DNA of 64,000 bases, taken from NCBI GenBank assembly GCA_035610835.1, contig CM069454.1, positions 60,804,580 to 60,868,579 of the forward strand. The letters are read 5' to 3'. Below the pieces are notes generated by a model. The model had not been told where the DNA came from. It ran no database searches and saw only the letters and a list, made by a program, of their open reading frames with translations. Position 1 is the stretch's first letter. Each line of letters begins with the position of its first letter. The position numbers and the translations under genes were made by a program. The stretch is from Ophiura sarsii (lineage: Eukaryota > Echinodermata > Ophiuroidea > Amphilepidida > Ophiuridae). Positions 36,781-49,388 of this stretch are shown here, piece after piece.

Positions 36781-36929
36781 ATTCAAATCTTCACCTCAAA
36801 TACACAATATCAATCACTTTAATAATCAAAGTGATTGTACCCCGACCATGCATGTCTTTGTCTAAATGATTATTTTGAACTTCTTGCAATCGGCCTATAA
36901 AGAAAGCTTCATAATTATATACACTAGCG

Positions 36930-37400
36930 GCGTACCCTCGCTATGCTCGGGTCCCCGGTAGATGGGTATGCCACATTACCTACCTCTGAAACCACATAAA
37001 CCCCCTACAACCCCCCACCCCTCAACCAGGTTGATTTATAACCATATCCCTCCTAAAGGCATTATAAACCCCCTACAACCCCCCCCCCCCCCCAATTCGG
37101 TTGATTTATAATCAATCATATCCCTCCTAACTATTTACCGTGGCTACTTTATTAACCCCTACCTCTCAAACCGCATCAAGTTGACCCTCCATACTTTTAA
37201 AACCACATAAACCCCCTACAACCACCCCCAGGCTGCAACTACACCAACCAGGTGGATTTATAATAATCATAACCCTCATAACCATTTCCCGTGGCGACTT
37301 CATTAACTCTTAACCCTATCCTAAAACATTTCCCGTGTTTTTACCCCCCCCCCCCCCCCCCCCCCCCCCATACAAACACCCAAACCAGGTTGATTATAAA
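36930..37400 (+). repeat. C-rich local repeats with 14-C and 26-C runs
   Basis: Phrases such as 'cataaaccccctacaacc' and 'caggttgatttataa' recur three to four times. The homopolymers are at 37080-37093 and 37344-37369. It starts with 'actagcggcgtaccctcgct', possibly the end of an element. Confidence 0.6.
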
Positions 37401-39596
37401 CACAACCCGAGGCTCCCTAAACTATTTCCTATGACTTCTTCCTACCAACAGGCCTATAACCATTTCCCGTTTGGATTCTGCGCCATGTGTGGGAGTGCGT
37501 GTGCCGCGGCAGTGAGCCCTTGCGCAAACATGCACGCGACGCGTTACCACGGTAAGATTACGCTGTGTAGTACGCGCAACGCACAATGTTGTTCAATTCT
37601 AGTGGCATTTATAAGCCAAATCTGAGAGGTTTTTTGCTGTTTTTGGAGCCAATTGTTAACCAATTTCACTGAAATAAACTTAAAAAACCCTTCCCGTTAT
37701 TTCCTCTATCTGTCATGCAAATTAGGCGCCACTTTTATCACAACTAACGGAGAAATAAGGATAACAAACACACACATAAACACACAAACACACACCGTTT
37801 CCAGATTTATAGTAAGATGTACATAGCGCTCAGATGAAGACGCCGAACCTCCGCGCTTTGCACGCACAAAACAAGCGCGGTGCACTGGCGCTCAAGGGCG
37901 ACCATGGGGACTCTCTCACGTCCCAGCCAGTTCCCACTGTGTCACCGAGGGGTTCGTGGAGATCTTGATGCGCTTGGCTTGGCTTTTTGCTAATGTTTAA
38001 GCGTAATCCAAGCGCCGGCCTGTTCGCAGCAGACTGTGAAAGGGTTTGAGTGACCTTGATTTAAAAATGGACAATTTCGGACAGTTTCCACGCTATCACT
38101 GCGTGTTATTCATATTATGTTTTAACATAATATGAATAAAATACTTTGAAAGTTTATGGAATTAAAAAACAGGTACATCGATTTGAAAAGCCAGATTTTT
38201 GATAAACTTTGTTTTTCAATCACAAACAAAATGTTTTGTCCGTGTTGGGGTCAAAGGTGAGACAAAATTATTGGACTACCTGCCGCGAGGAATTCTGGTA
38301 CCTAGTCTGCCCTTAATTTGCAAAAAAGTAGGGCTCAAAGCGTACTGCATTGATCGTTCAAGAGCTGAATGGTTATTGAACCATGAACCACTTGTCAAAA
38401 ACGAAACGAAAAAAATGTTCCCGACTTTTACTTTTTCGACAGTCTAAAGAAACCTCAGCACGTAGCAAATAAATCGCCATTCAGTGAAAAAACAAGCAAG
38501 TCAAACGTACGTTTTAAAAGTGACCACCGCATTCACGAAATAGCTATTATGCTATTAAGCCTCTAGGATCCAACAGCCGCAGAATTGAAGAAGTGCCATG
38601 ACAATACTATATTACTGACAAATACAACCGATCAAATTGTAATTTGATTGAAATGTACCTGGCAATATCAATCAGTATATTGTCTTCAAGAGTTTATTGA
38701 CATTCACAGTGTCCATAAAACTGGATATATAGTTCACCGGCCAACTTTGAAGAGCCTGCTAGGGTAAGTGGAAGGCTAGAAGAAAACTTGCACTTTTATG
38801 TAATAGGGTGATACTTAACGGTCATTTCTAGGGTGGATGTGAACATTGAAAGTGGTGCAGTTTTAGAATAATGGCGAAAATTGTGAAAAAATCCTATTTT
38901 TGTTAGTTTTGCTAAAAATTGTTATATTGTCAATTAAAAAAAAAATGATGGTTTTTAACTACTTTCTTTGAGCATAGGGGATACCTTTGTAAGCCATCTG
39001 ATTCTTCGTCAAGTCAAGCTTCGTGTATAGAAAGGATCTACTGTTTCCTAGAATACCTTAAATGGTCATTCTTTCTCATCCTATATCTCACGAACCTCAA
39101 AATACCGGTGTTATCTATCTTGCTCATAGCATTTCAGTATAGATATGTACCCATTTACCCAGTCTGCTTGTTAGTCGTTCTTTCATTCCTTCTGTCAGAC
39201 TCTGATGTTAACTCTCAAAGGGCTTAATTCGGTCAGCATCAGAGTCCTCCACATCACTCCGATATCGATAGTGATTTAAGGCGTGTGACGTTATTATGTA
39301 GATCTACACGTTTCTTTCACTTAAGCTGATCTCCACGTTTAGTAAGTTTTGTGTGATCTTCTTGTGCATTTACATACAGTGCTCAGCCTTCAAACTGATT
39401 CAGGAACTTGATCTCATCCTGCCCATTTCATATTTGCGACATTCCAATTAAATATTTGCAGCAAGATGTCTTAAAGTGATATTGCAGAGTAAACACCCGA
39501 TACCGTTGTTTTAAATATGTTGCATTTGCATGACAATAACATGTAATGACAATGTGTGTATAGTTATATATAAATGTTACGTATTGCTATAATAAA
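37401..39596. other. no gene; small palindrome at 38108-38135
   Basis: 'ttcatattatgttttaacat' and its complement form a 28-bp near-perfect palindrome at 38108-38135. A CA-rich microsatellite lies at 37768-37793. A GC-richer block (37830-38030) has no frame or RNA motif I recognise. The frame at 38199-38447 has no domain. Confidence 0.4.
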
Positions 39597-39795
39597 GGGT
39601 TCAACAAAAGAAAGTATACCACTTTGTTTATGTCATTTTGAGTAACATTTTGTTGATGTTGATCAAACAAGATAGATAGGCATTTAGATGAATCTTTTAG
39701 GCATAATTTGATACCAAATTTGCCCCCTAACAACAAAGATAAACCATGATTAGCACCATTTAAAGATAATTAGTCACTTTTCAAAAGTCACATTA
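39597..39795 (+). repeat. dispersed repeat ('gccccctaacaacaaagata' family)
   Basis: Copies with the same order of blocks ('aaagaaagt', 'tttatgtcattttgagtaac', 'gataggcatttagatgaatc', 'atttgccccctaacaac') occur at 48960-49115 (+), 41890-41970 (-) and 59085-59285 (-). The outer part recurs inverted at 39960-40010. No coding potential; unclassified. Confidence 0.7.
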
Positions 39796-40324
39796 TCAAT
39801 ACACTATACGCGGGAAGAAAAGACCACATGTTACCTGTTCATAATCAAATAGCCCACTCGCTCAGGCACAACCCACCACAGTTGGACTGTGTGATCAATA
39901 TCCATTTCATTCCCGGCCATTCAAAGTGCCACGCACATCATTTTCTCGCGGCTTGCGTGCGTTGAAAATGTGACTTTTGAAAAGTGACCAATTTTCTTTA
40001 AATGGTGCTAATCCCATATAGAAATATCCCTTTTTTCCAGAACCAATTTTGCCCCGGGGCATGGTGCACCCTGTGTATTTTCTAGCCTGGCTCGCTGGCC
40101 AAGCACTGCTCAAGGCCCCGTATCCTAGTTTTGTCCATGGTAGGAACATAGTAGGAAGAACTAATTGGTACTAGCATGGTACTTGGGGACTTTAGAAACG
40201 TAATTATTACAGGTTTTGCTTATTTTCTTGTGTTAATGTTCATAAATGAATAATGTTCATATGGTTTGCTGGTCGAACGAGTTAAAACGAGCCCAAAGTC
40301 TTACTTTTGAAAGTTGTTGTGTTG

Positions 40325-40590
40325 AGAAATTCACACTTTAACTTCAATTTGTCTTTGAAATTAGTACTATTTAAAATGTATTCAAATCAAAAGTTCAATA
40401 TTCGAAGAAAAAAAGTCACAATATATTATACCTGGATCAGATTTCAGTTTTAAAACTAGCCCAATGTGGCTGAAAGTCACCGCGTGTGTCAATTCATATG
40501 GCTAGATTGTAGACAGACTGCCTTAGGGTTTCCCCAGCATGCGGTCAATGTGTTGAATTAAGCAATTCTTGGGTGGACTTTTTTAGCCCA
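40325..40590 (+). repeat. dispersed repeat copy (36425 family)
   Basis: 'agtcacaatatattatacc', 'cccagcatgcggtcaatg' and 'caattcttgggtgga' match the family. A third, shorter partial copy follows at about 40605-40760. Confidence 0.65.
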
Positions 40591-40760
40591 ACACGCGACT
40601 TTTCAAAGTTCTTGTGTTAAGAAATTCAATTTTTGAACTTGAATTTGTTTAAAAACCAGTGCGATTTCAGATTTTGTCTAATATAGAGCACAACTTTCAA
40701 AAGAAATTACGATTAGGCCTATATAGCAGATTTTAGTTTAACATGTAGCCCAATGGACTC

Positions 40761-42224
40761 AAGCTATACAGGACGATGGAACGTATGTGATCAGATTTTT
40801 GGGCAACATCCAGACCAGTCCTGGACCAGGCCTCAAATTTCGTCATTTTAGGGGCACGGCCACTTTGGCCTTAAGAATATACCATTTCGAAGGGCACCGA
40901 GGCCATGTTCTGGGGCACCAAGGCCAAACCAAGATTTGAATCAAAGGCATCAAGGCCATTTTATGTTTACGTTATTTTGTATACCCTAATTTTACATGTA
41001 AACCTCACTAGGACTTTTAATATATAAATACATTACCGTGACTACAGTCGTTTTAGTTTGTCAATCAACATATTTTAATACCATAAATGCAAATCTAGGA
41101 AACCACCGTGACCTAAGGATGAGCCTTTCTCCTTCCTAACCATCTGAACCTGGAGGGGTCTGTGAACCCCATTGATAGTCAATCAACTCTTGAATACCAT
41201 GTGCTGGGGCTAAGGGAACTTTGCCATCTAGACAACAACACAGGCCAAAGGATGATGACCTCCAAGCAGAGGTGGGTGTGTGCAAGCACAGGAGATGTTA
41301 GACTCTCAATCCAATTTGTTTCCAAGTAATTTTTTCAAGTTATCTTTTTCAAGTAATTTATTTATTTAAAGTTATTTATTTATTTATTATTTATTTAAAT
41401 TTATTTTATCTAAATTTATTTATTTAAAGTTATTTATTTAAAGTTAGTTCCATCAAACTTGGGAAACCTAGTCAAATCTAGTCATCTCGTCCGGTACCGT
41501 TTGAGCCATGGGGCCTCACTCAGACGGTGCTGCTGTTCATGTAGGGAATTATACCAAACACCAAACATTTTCGCGAACAATTATTTGTATTTTCAATGCA
41601 GATTTTATCTTCATTTGCAACTTTTGGATTTGTCAAACCCACACATATTATTCAGAATATCAGTCTACCTAAAACACGCAGACATATTTTGGTTAAATTA
41701 CCTATAATTATGTACACAAAAATTGTTTAGTGATTTGTTGGCGTCGAATTCGACGTTGTTTACATGGTGTGTGTCCCGATATAGCTCCTGGCAGTGGCTG
41801 ACCACCTGTGATTTTTATTACCGCTGATATATAGACTAAAAGGCCGGTAAATTGGGGATAGATCTCTAAGGATTTGTAGGCGTAATGCATTGTTTATCTT
41901 TGTTGTTAGGGGGCAAATTTGGTATCAAATTATGCCTAAAAGATTCATCTAAATGCCTATCTAGCCTACCCTTTAGCTGTAGTATGCAGTCATATTTCAA
42001 ATATGAAAGTACGATGTTTTCATCAATTTGGCTAGGTTAATGTATTTGTAACGTAATTTCCGTTTAATGCTCTTATAAGAAATGTCCAACATATATATAC
42101 AATTTCGCAATGTCCTCAAGATGCAACGGGATATGCCATCAAATCCATTACATCCCTTTAAATTCCTCCAACAAAATTAGAGATGTTAATACTCTGATCA
42201 AGGGCCATATAGGGGTCCGTGTAC
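40761..42224. other. no gene; AT-rich (ATTT)n stretch at 41345-41450
   Basis: 'ggccaaggca' and 'gaggccatt'-like phrases at 40850-40960 look like an old repeat. 41890-41970 is an inverted fragment of the 39597 family. No credible coding exon. Confidence 0.4.
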
Positions 42225-42440
42225 ATATTCTGCATTTTCTTTCACACAGCTACGTTACATGGTGCTCTCCCGGAGAAGCATCATGCCCAGAGGTGCAAAA
42301 ATGCAATACAACAATACGTTGAGACTCGAAACACATTCAAATCGAATGAACAAAAATTGTCTCTTGATTTGTAACTCGACGTCTTAATTGACGACTTGAG
42401 GACGGGCTTCAGGTCATGATTGAGTCATGTGTTTTCTGTA

Positions 42441-43343
42441 CAGGGTGAGTCAAAATAGTCCGGTCCCGTTTTCAAAAAATCAAGAAAAATACTTCTTGTA
42501 CAAAATTGGTAATTGTTTCAATTGTTTATGAAAGTAGACATACTTCTTCATACCTGCTGATGTTTTCACGACAATATCATATTCCACGCCAGATTTACAA
42601 CATATTTACGAAAAGACGCGTAATCCAAAGTGTTCCAAGTTTGGTGGGGGATGTTAATATTACTGTAATATTAGTTATTCATACAACACAACACACTGTA
42701 TAACTGTTGCAATTTATACCAAAATATCATGGGTTTTTTGTCGAATCTCTGATAAATTAAACAATATTGCATGCAAAGTATTTAAATATATTATAATATA
42801 ACTCAGTATTGCACAAATATATTCATAAAAATGGACTATGCACTTTGCCTGGTAAGTTGCCAAAGCACAAACTGTTTAAAGATATAAGATCTGTTTTCAC
42901 TCAGACTTCTCTCATATCAGTTCGATTAAAATAACAAGTTTCAAAATACTTTGGTCAACATTTTGTACAAACTCAATAATGTTTGTTATAGGCTATCTAT
43001 AATTGCACGAAAACATAACCGGAAAGACGATAGAATCTCTTTTCCTATTGTAATTGCTGTGAATACCAACACGCCTTTGATTGACTTATTCAAAACGCGC
43101 GCGTTAAACGTTAACATCCATAGGGATTCCTTAGATAAGTTGGAACAGATTTTATTTCACAGAATTTAGAAAAATTATCATATCTCCTGTTTCGAATAAC
43201 CAATTTGAATGAAATAAAATTTAGGTTATATTATAGCTAGTAATGCCACCTTGCTAGGCAAGTCATTAAATATATTCATTTTTGAATTTTAACTGGTTTA
43301 CAAAATCGGTAAAATCGGGACCGGACTATTTTGACTCACCCTG
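42441..43343. mobile_element. TA-flanked Tc1/mariner-like MITE, 903 bp
   Basis: The ends are 28-bp perfect inverted repeats (42441-42468 and 43316-43343) starting cagggtgagtcaaaatagtc, with TA on both sides. The paralog at about 61310 shows the empty TA. TA duplication with CAGGGTG ends fits the Tc1/mariner group. Two frames (42506-42703, 42951-43169) have no DDE transposase motif. Confidence 0.88.
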
Positions 43344-43429
43344 TATTATCGCTGTTTTCTTAGCTAGCGGTGTAGGCCTACTTGATAATACTAGTTCCAT
43401 TACTATCAAGGTTACTCTATAATAACATG

Positions 43430-44115
43430 TATACGTTGATATTTGGTCAATTTTCAAAGATTCATATATTTGTGAATGTTATGGCAAACTATACATGCTC
43501 TTTAGATATCATATTAGCAAAGACGTCAAACCGTCTAGTTGTCAATGTTTCAAAGATTCATGATACATTTTGTGAATGTTTTGGCCACCAACACGCTCTT
43601 AGTCATATTTAGCAATGGCGTCAAACCGTCTAGTTGTCAGTGTTTCAAAGATTCATGATACATTTTGTGAATGTTATGGCCACCAACACGCTCTTAGTCA
43701 TATTTACCAATGGCGTCAAACTGTCTAGTTGTCAGTGTTTCAAAGATTCATGATACATTTTGTGAATGTTATGGCCACCAACACGCTCTTAGTCATATTT
43801 AGCAATGGCGTCAAACCGTCTAGTTGTCAGTGTTTCAAAGATTCATGATACATTTTGTGAATGTTATGGCCACCAACACGCTCTTAGTCATACTTAGCAA
43901 TGGCGTCAAACCGTCTAGTTGTCAATGTTTCAAAGATTCATAATACATTTTGTGAATGTTTTGGCTACCAACAAGCTCTTTAGATGTCATATTTAGCAAT
44001 GGCGTCAAACCGTCTAGTTGTCAATGTTTCAAAGATTCATGATACAGTTTGTGAATGCTATGGACACCAACACGCTCTTTAGATGTCATATTTAGCAATG
44101 GCGTCAAACCGTCTA
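43430..44115 (+). repeat. 95-99-bp tandem repeat, about 7 units
   Basis: 'gtcaaaccgtctagttgtca' starts units at 43525, 43620, 43715, 43810, 43905 and 44004, with a final partial at 44103. Steps are 95 bp, then 99 bp. The paralogous copy at 61400-61470 has a single unit. Confidence 0.92.
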
Positions 44116-46480
44116 GGAACATAGTTTGGGTTAGAATGGAGTATTAAACACTAATAAACATGAGGATGATTGAAACCAATGATACAATTTAAGGACTCGG
44201 ATGTTTCAAGTGACTACTATTGTTGTTTAATTAAGAAAGAACCTCACTTATCTAAAATGAATAGAGGTTATCCATGTAGCCATGCGCAACGAACTACCGA
44301 AAAGGGGACTCGCACCTGGCCTATTCTGCATTTAACTGTATCGGTACATGTGTTACCAAATTGGCCTATACATATCATGAAACAGGTATCTTCCACAGTT
44401 TAAATTCACGAACAATTAGACAAATCAATGCACCCGTGCTGATTGATATGTGAATAATGGCAGGGGAGTGCTATTTCGAGGCTTTACAGCATCATACTGA
44501 AATCTTTGGCACGATTTTAAGCAAAAGATCTAGTTCCAGCTCTGTCCTGCGATAGTCAGGGAGGGTTGACCTTTTAAATTTGATAATAGAAAATCACCAT
44601 GCATGAACGCACTTTATGTACACAGACCGAGTTTTGCATGGTAACTCTATTTTACCCATGCTTTAAAGACGTGAAAAGGTGTGCTTCGTTGTTATAAGGC
44701 CATCAGGCCGAACCATATATCATTCGAAAGATGATATTGTCAGCTATTTATAACCGTTCACCGACCTTCAGCTCTCGAGTTACGCCAACTGTAGTAGGAC
44801 GGGGCTGTCAATTTAGAGCTAACAAATTGTCATTTTTCACTTCATAACAGGAAATATCGGAGAGTTTTCGGGTTTATAAAAATCAGTGTTTCGTTATGCT
44901 AGCATTAATCGTAAGTATTTGTCGAGAGTAAAGCTTTAAGTGTCTAGTTTTATAATCTGTTCGCCCCGAATTCAGACAATATTGTGTTGTGTATTTAGGG
45001 AAGATTTTACGAAAAAAGAGGTAACATTTTCGAGCGGTTTCAATGAGAAATGGTGCGTGCAAAATTGTCATTATGTCCATCAAGATTAATTTAGACAAGA
45101 TTCCATTACAAATATATCAAACTGATACATGTTCCATTCGAGGAGAAAGTACCAATTTGCCCGTCACTTTTACACTGAGGTTTCTGAAAAGGATATTTGA
45201 TGAGCTTCTGTGCATTCGTGCTTGATGAATTTGAGACTGAAATATAACACCTACATTTTGAGAATGACAAGAAAATCATAACATATACTGTATTGTATCA
45301 GTTGGTAGATAATAACACGGCCAGTTCCTTTGTCAATGCTGTATTACATGTGCATGATCAATCAATGTGTTTCTAGATATTTGAGACGATCAACCATAAC
45401 GCTTCTTCGATCGAACGCATAGCCGGAAGTCTGCACTGTGGGTCAACATACTAGGCTACCACAAACAACGTGCATTATTTAACAAAGGATTCAAAGAATG
45501 CACAGTTGAACAACATAATGGTCACCGAATATATTGACATTAACATGTTATCGATCACTTTCTTTTCTTTTTGTCTCAAATGGATTGCAGAACGATGTAT
45601 TATGAATAATAGGAGCTCGCTTGCTGGATAGCAAGTGCAATCATTGAAAAACGTGCTTTGTCTAAATGGTTAGCTGTAGCGATCTTAATACTTAATACCG
45701 TTCTTCGGATACATTGCCTCAAATTAATTAACGTTGCTACAGTTGAAAATGAAAAACCTGAGGGCTCTTGAGGGTTGCATATTTGGGGGATTTTCAGTGA
45801 TGTGTTTAGGACTGAAATTAACAGTTATTGCAATACTGGACATGTGTTATCCATGCATGGATGCTTACGAGATACCATGACTATTGAATTACATTACCAA
45901 AAAAGATTGCTTAAATGAGCTGTTTTAACAGCTCATTTAAGCAATTCTAAAAATGCTGATGATTTTCAGGATTTTTTACCAAAAACTTAAGTTTGCAGAA
46001 AATGCTGAGCCCAAAAACTTGTCAAACTTAAAAAATCAGCATTTTTAGTTAAATTTAATACTACAATAGATTATCCGACTCAATTCCTGACCAAAATGTA
46101 TACTTATATAATTATACATCATATTAATAGTTCAATAGTTACAGCGCTTTGTAAATTTCATGTTTTGGGGGTTCAAACCACGGTTAATAAGCAATCAACA
46201 AGGAATCGGTTTACAATCATAGTTTTTAAGCTATCTTGTTAATAATCTTTATTTTTAAGCCATCCAATACCTGTGCATATCATAATGTTGTGTGTTACCA
46301 GTCAGTGATGAATGTCGTTTAACAAAAGTTATTCAAAGCTTGGAATAAAGAGACAAGGAATGGAATCCTTTAAGCAATCAGTTTGCCGACCCCTAGAACA
46401 CAAATCAAACAACTTAACCCTAACCAGTAAAGCTATGTTTTTCGTGCGTATCGGGGGGAGGGGGAAAAAGTACTATCTTT
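44116..46480. other. no gene; 41-bp palindrome at 45906-45946
   Basis: 'attgcttaaatgagctg' and its exact complement surround a short centre at 45906-45946. A copy of the 3787 repeat family lies at 45965-46175. Short frames in 44170-45225 show no domain. Confidence 0.5.
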
Positions 46481-46489
46481 TTGACCCGA

Positions 46490-46600
46490 AAAATCATCCA
46501 GCACGTACCCACCGAGATTCGAGCGCGGGACCATCCGCACCCCAGTCTGTCCCCCTACCAACTGAGCTAAACTCCCAGCGCATATGCCGGCTAAGAATTC
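46490..46600 (-). mobile_element. tRNA-derived SINE head
   Basis: The minus strand has 'gtttagctcagttggtaggg' (A box) and, about 45 bases later, 'cgcgctcgaatctcggtggg' (B box), then a unique body. The stems do not form a proper tRNA. The frame at 46312-46665 (+) runs through it and should not be called a gene. Confidence 0.65.
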
Positions 46601-46860
46601 CCGCCGACATATGCCTGATAGGTGACGTCATCGAGGCAATACCAGCACCACGTGCGCGGAGATAGTTTCTGGCAGAGAGATTTAGTGAGATTCAGTGCGG
46701 TAAGGGTTAATGCATCACCTGTCCAAGTGTGTATGTACGCGGGACCATTAAATAGGTGATTTATAACGTTTTGGAATAGTTACATCGTATAGGAATAATA
46801 TCATGAGTTTATACTCGCTCATTGCGATGCAATGACAAGACATACCATGTTAAACTAAAG

Positions 46861-47416
46861 TACACCTAGCACATAAAGTCCCTGGCCAGGTGCTTTGAGG
46901 TTGACTAATTCAAAATATATAATCGGTACCAAAAATCTGAGATAAATATCATATGAGCAAATTTCTTCTCCGCAATTTGATACCTCATTCAACAAAATCG
47001 AATGGATACTTTTAAAGTTATGGCGATTTCAATGACCGCGCATGCAACAGAAAAGTTGCACTAGGTATAGGAATCATTGATTTGTGTGTGATTACTGTCA
47101 TAACTGTGTGCGGGACAAAGGGTGTATCTGGCTGTGAAGAATACAAGTCTTAGCTGATAAGCTGTGAGTTTTTCAGTGCGTAAATTACACACAAATCAAT
47201 GATTTCCTATACCTAGTGCAACTTTTCTGTTGCATGCGCGGTCATTAAAATCGACATAACTTTAAAAGTATCCATTCGATTTTGTTAAATGAGGTATCAA
47301 ACTGCGGAACAGAAATTTGCTCATTTAATGTATATCTCATATTTTTGGTACCGATCATATATTTTGAATTAGCTAACCTCAAAGCACCTGGTCAGGGACT
47401 TTATGTGCTAGGTGTA
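46861..47416. mobile_element. TA-flanked foldback, 556 bp, arms about 230 bp
   Basis: The left end 'tacacctagcacataaagtc' and the right end 'gactttatgtgctaggtgta' are perfect complements. The arms stay highly similar up to 'gcactaggtatag', leaving a central spacer of about 100 bp. TA is the outermost dinucleotide on each side. No transposase. Confidence 0.85.
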
Positions 47417-47692
47417 TATGGACCGATTGATAGTTGTTGCAGAGTATGATTTGCTTATATAAAAATTGATTGTCTTTGATGCATGATGGGAAGAAGGGGC
47501 AGTCTGGGGCACTCACATTTAACATGGGGTTGTGACTTATTTTATTTAGCTACAATTTGTGAATACGTTGATTACCCTCATGTAACCGGAGTTTTGATAG
47601 TTAATACAATTCCATCAAATTTAATTTGTCAAAATAGATTAATATTATAAAGACTCATTGAACCTAATTGAAGCTACACGTTTCTCCACATA

Positions 47693-48583
47693 CAGGGTGT
47701 CCCAAAAAAATGTTAACACTCCGAGCACATAAGATATCTTAAAAGGACCCGAACACACGGGTCTAATCTTGATGTATTATGAGAGCTGAGTAAATAAACT
47801 TTCATTTGCATTTTATTGCGTTCCAATTGGTTATTTAGAACGGGAGATATGCTTCAGCAAACATGAGGAAGCAAAATCGGCTTGGTCCAATCCTCTCAGT
47901 ATGAAGGTAAAGCTTTTTAAATGCACTAAGCAAGAAGCAACATGATTAAGTCACACACACACATCAGTAAATCTCTTCTTTGTTCTTTTCAACGCATTCT
48001 TTCGATTCTTTTCAAGCTTAAATTGATTTATGGTTAATTTCTGAGCAATACTAGTTTTATTTCAGTGCAATATTAGTTAATTTATTTAATTGGATGGACC
48101 ATTTCAACAAAGAACATGAATTGTTTCAATTTCAATTTTAAAGACTGCTTTACTGACAGCTACCCATTGCACATGGAAAAAGAGTATAGATCTTGAACTC
48201 ATGACAAAATACTTATATAATTTATGAGGAATATATTTATTTATGTCTTTTAAGCTTGAAAAGAATCGAAAGAATGCGTTGAAAAGAACAAAGAAGAGAT
48301 TAACTGATGTGTGTGTGTGACTTAATCATGTTGCTTCTTGCTTCGTGCATTTTAAAAGCTTTACTTTCATACTGAGAGGATTGGATGGACCAAGCCGATT
48401 TTGCTTCCTCATGTTTGCTGAAGCATATCTCCCGTTCTAAATAACCAATTGGAACGCAATAAAATGCAAATGAAAGCTTAGTTACTCAGCTTTCATAATA
48501 CATCGAGATTAGACCCGTGTGTTCCAGTCCTTTTTAAGATATCTTATGTGCCCGGAGTGTTAACATTTTTTTGGGACACCCTG
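47693..48583. mobile_element. TA-flanked foldback, 891 bp, arms about 330 bp
   Basis: The ends 'cagggtgtcccaaaaaaatg' and 'catttttttgggacaccctg' are perfect complements, with TA outside. The arms continue nearly identical to about 48020 and 48255, including 'gcatatctcccgttctaaat'. Tc1/mariner-like by the TA site and CAGGGTG start. No transposase frame. Confidence 0.88.
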
Positions 48584-48959
48584 TATTCGTTTGATAATTA
48601 ACAAATTGCGCTTCCAATCAACAGTGCTTCAAAGCGTCTAGTAAGATTTAGTGAATTTCTCTCAGATGGAAATGTATAAGCAAATTGTATGCAGGACCCG
48701 GTTCAGTCGATTTAGACCAGCGGCAAATAAATTGCACACACAGAGTACATATAATGTCGGATATATGGTAACTAACGTAACTTTGAATTTGTTTCTCCTC
48801 CTCCTCTTTTGTCCAAGTTCAAAGTGAACAAGAAGAATACAGGTTGAGTTTGTGGTCATCCTTAAAAATTACAGTATGATTATTTTATTTCCTATGATGG
48901 TTGGAATTCGACGGTGCTTGAATACTTCTAATTTGTTTTCATCTGGCTGAATGAAAGAT

Positions 48960-49115
48960 ACCATTATTAATTTTAACAAAAGAAAGTCAAATTTTGTTTT
49001 ATGTCCTACAGAGTAACTTCCCATTATTGTTTGACAAAACAGGTTAGATAAATATTAGGATGAATCTTTTTGGTACAATTTGACACAAAATTTGCCGCAA
49101 AGACCAAAGATTGAA
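48960..49115 (+). repeat. dispersed repeat copy (39597 family)
   Basis: 'acaaaagaaagtc', 'aggttagataaatattagga' and 'caaaatttgcc' follow the family order but are diverged. Confidence 0.55.
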
Positions 49116-49209
49116 TTATTTCGTGATTGGTCTTATAGTAGTCGAATCAGCAAAACTCTTGTCAGCATAAACATTGGCTTGGTTTCTCTATGGTATAGTA
49201 TGGTATGAT

Positions 49210-49388
49210 AATATGGTATGAATCGTGTCGTGCCTAGCTGTAGAACCTGAATCAGAAAACCTATTATCACAGTATGCACATTGGCTTCTCTTCTATATGA
49301 ACCCTTTCATGTGTAGCCATAGAACTTGATTTGGAAAAACTCATATCACAGTATGCACAATGGTACGGTTTTTGTTTTGTATGAACCC
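49210..49388 (-). pseudogene. frameshifted 3' continuation of the zinc-finger array
   Basis: After the main frame is lost, another frame encodes one complete finger ('[19 protein letters not shown]'). Then, after a second frame change near 49281, a further partial finger follows ('[17 protein letters not shown]'). The first change coincides with a 13-bp insertion near 49383-49396 that includes 'acccgggg' and a repeated 'gttcat'. The second looks like a loss of about 5 bases after 'gagaagcca'. Confidence 0.85.

Larger units (their letters stand above)
42225..44115 (+). repeat. dispersed repeat with a MITE insertion and internal tandem expansion
   Basis: 42260-42440 plus 43345-43430 align with 61130-61400 ('gctctcccggagaagc', 'aacacattcaaatcgaatga', 'actatcaaggttactctata'). 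The copy here has gained a TA-type MITE (42441-43343) and a seven-unit tandem array. The copy at 61130 has neither. Confidence 0.8.

Noticed and set aside
43430..44115. CRISPR-like regular repeat spacing
   Set aside because: Units are head-to-tail with no spacers, and the DNA is animal; it is an ordinary tandem repeat.
46312..46665. 117-residue protein
   Set aside because: The frame runs through a SINE head on the other strand; no domain.
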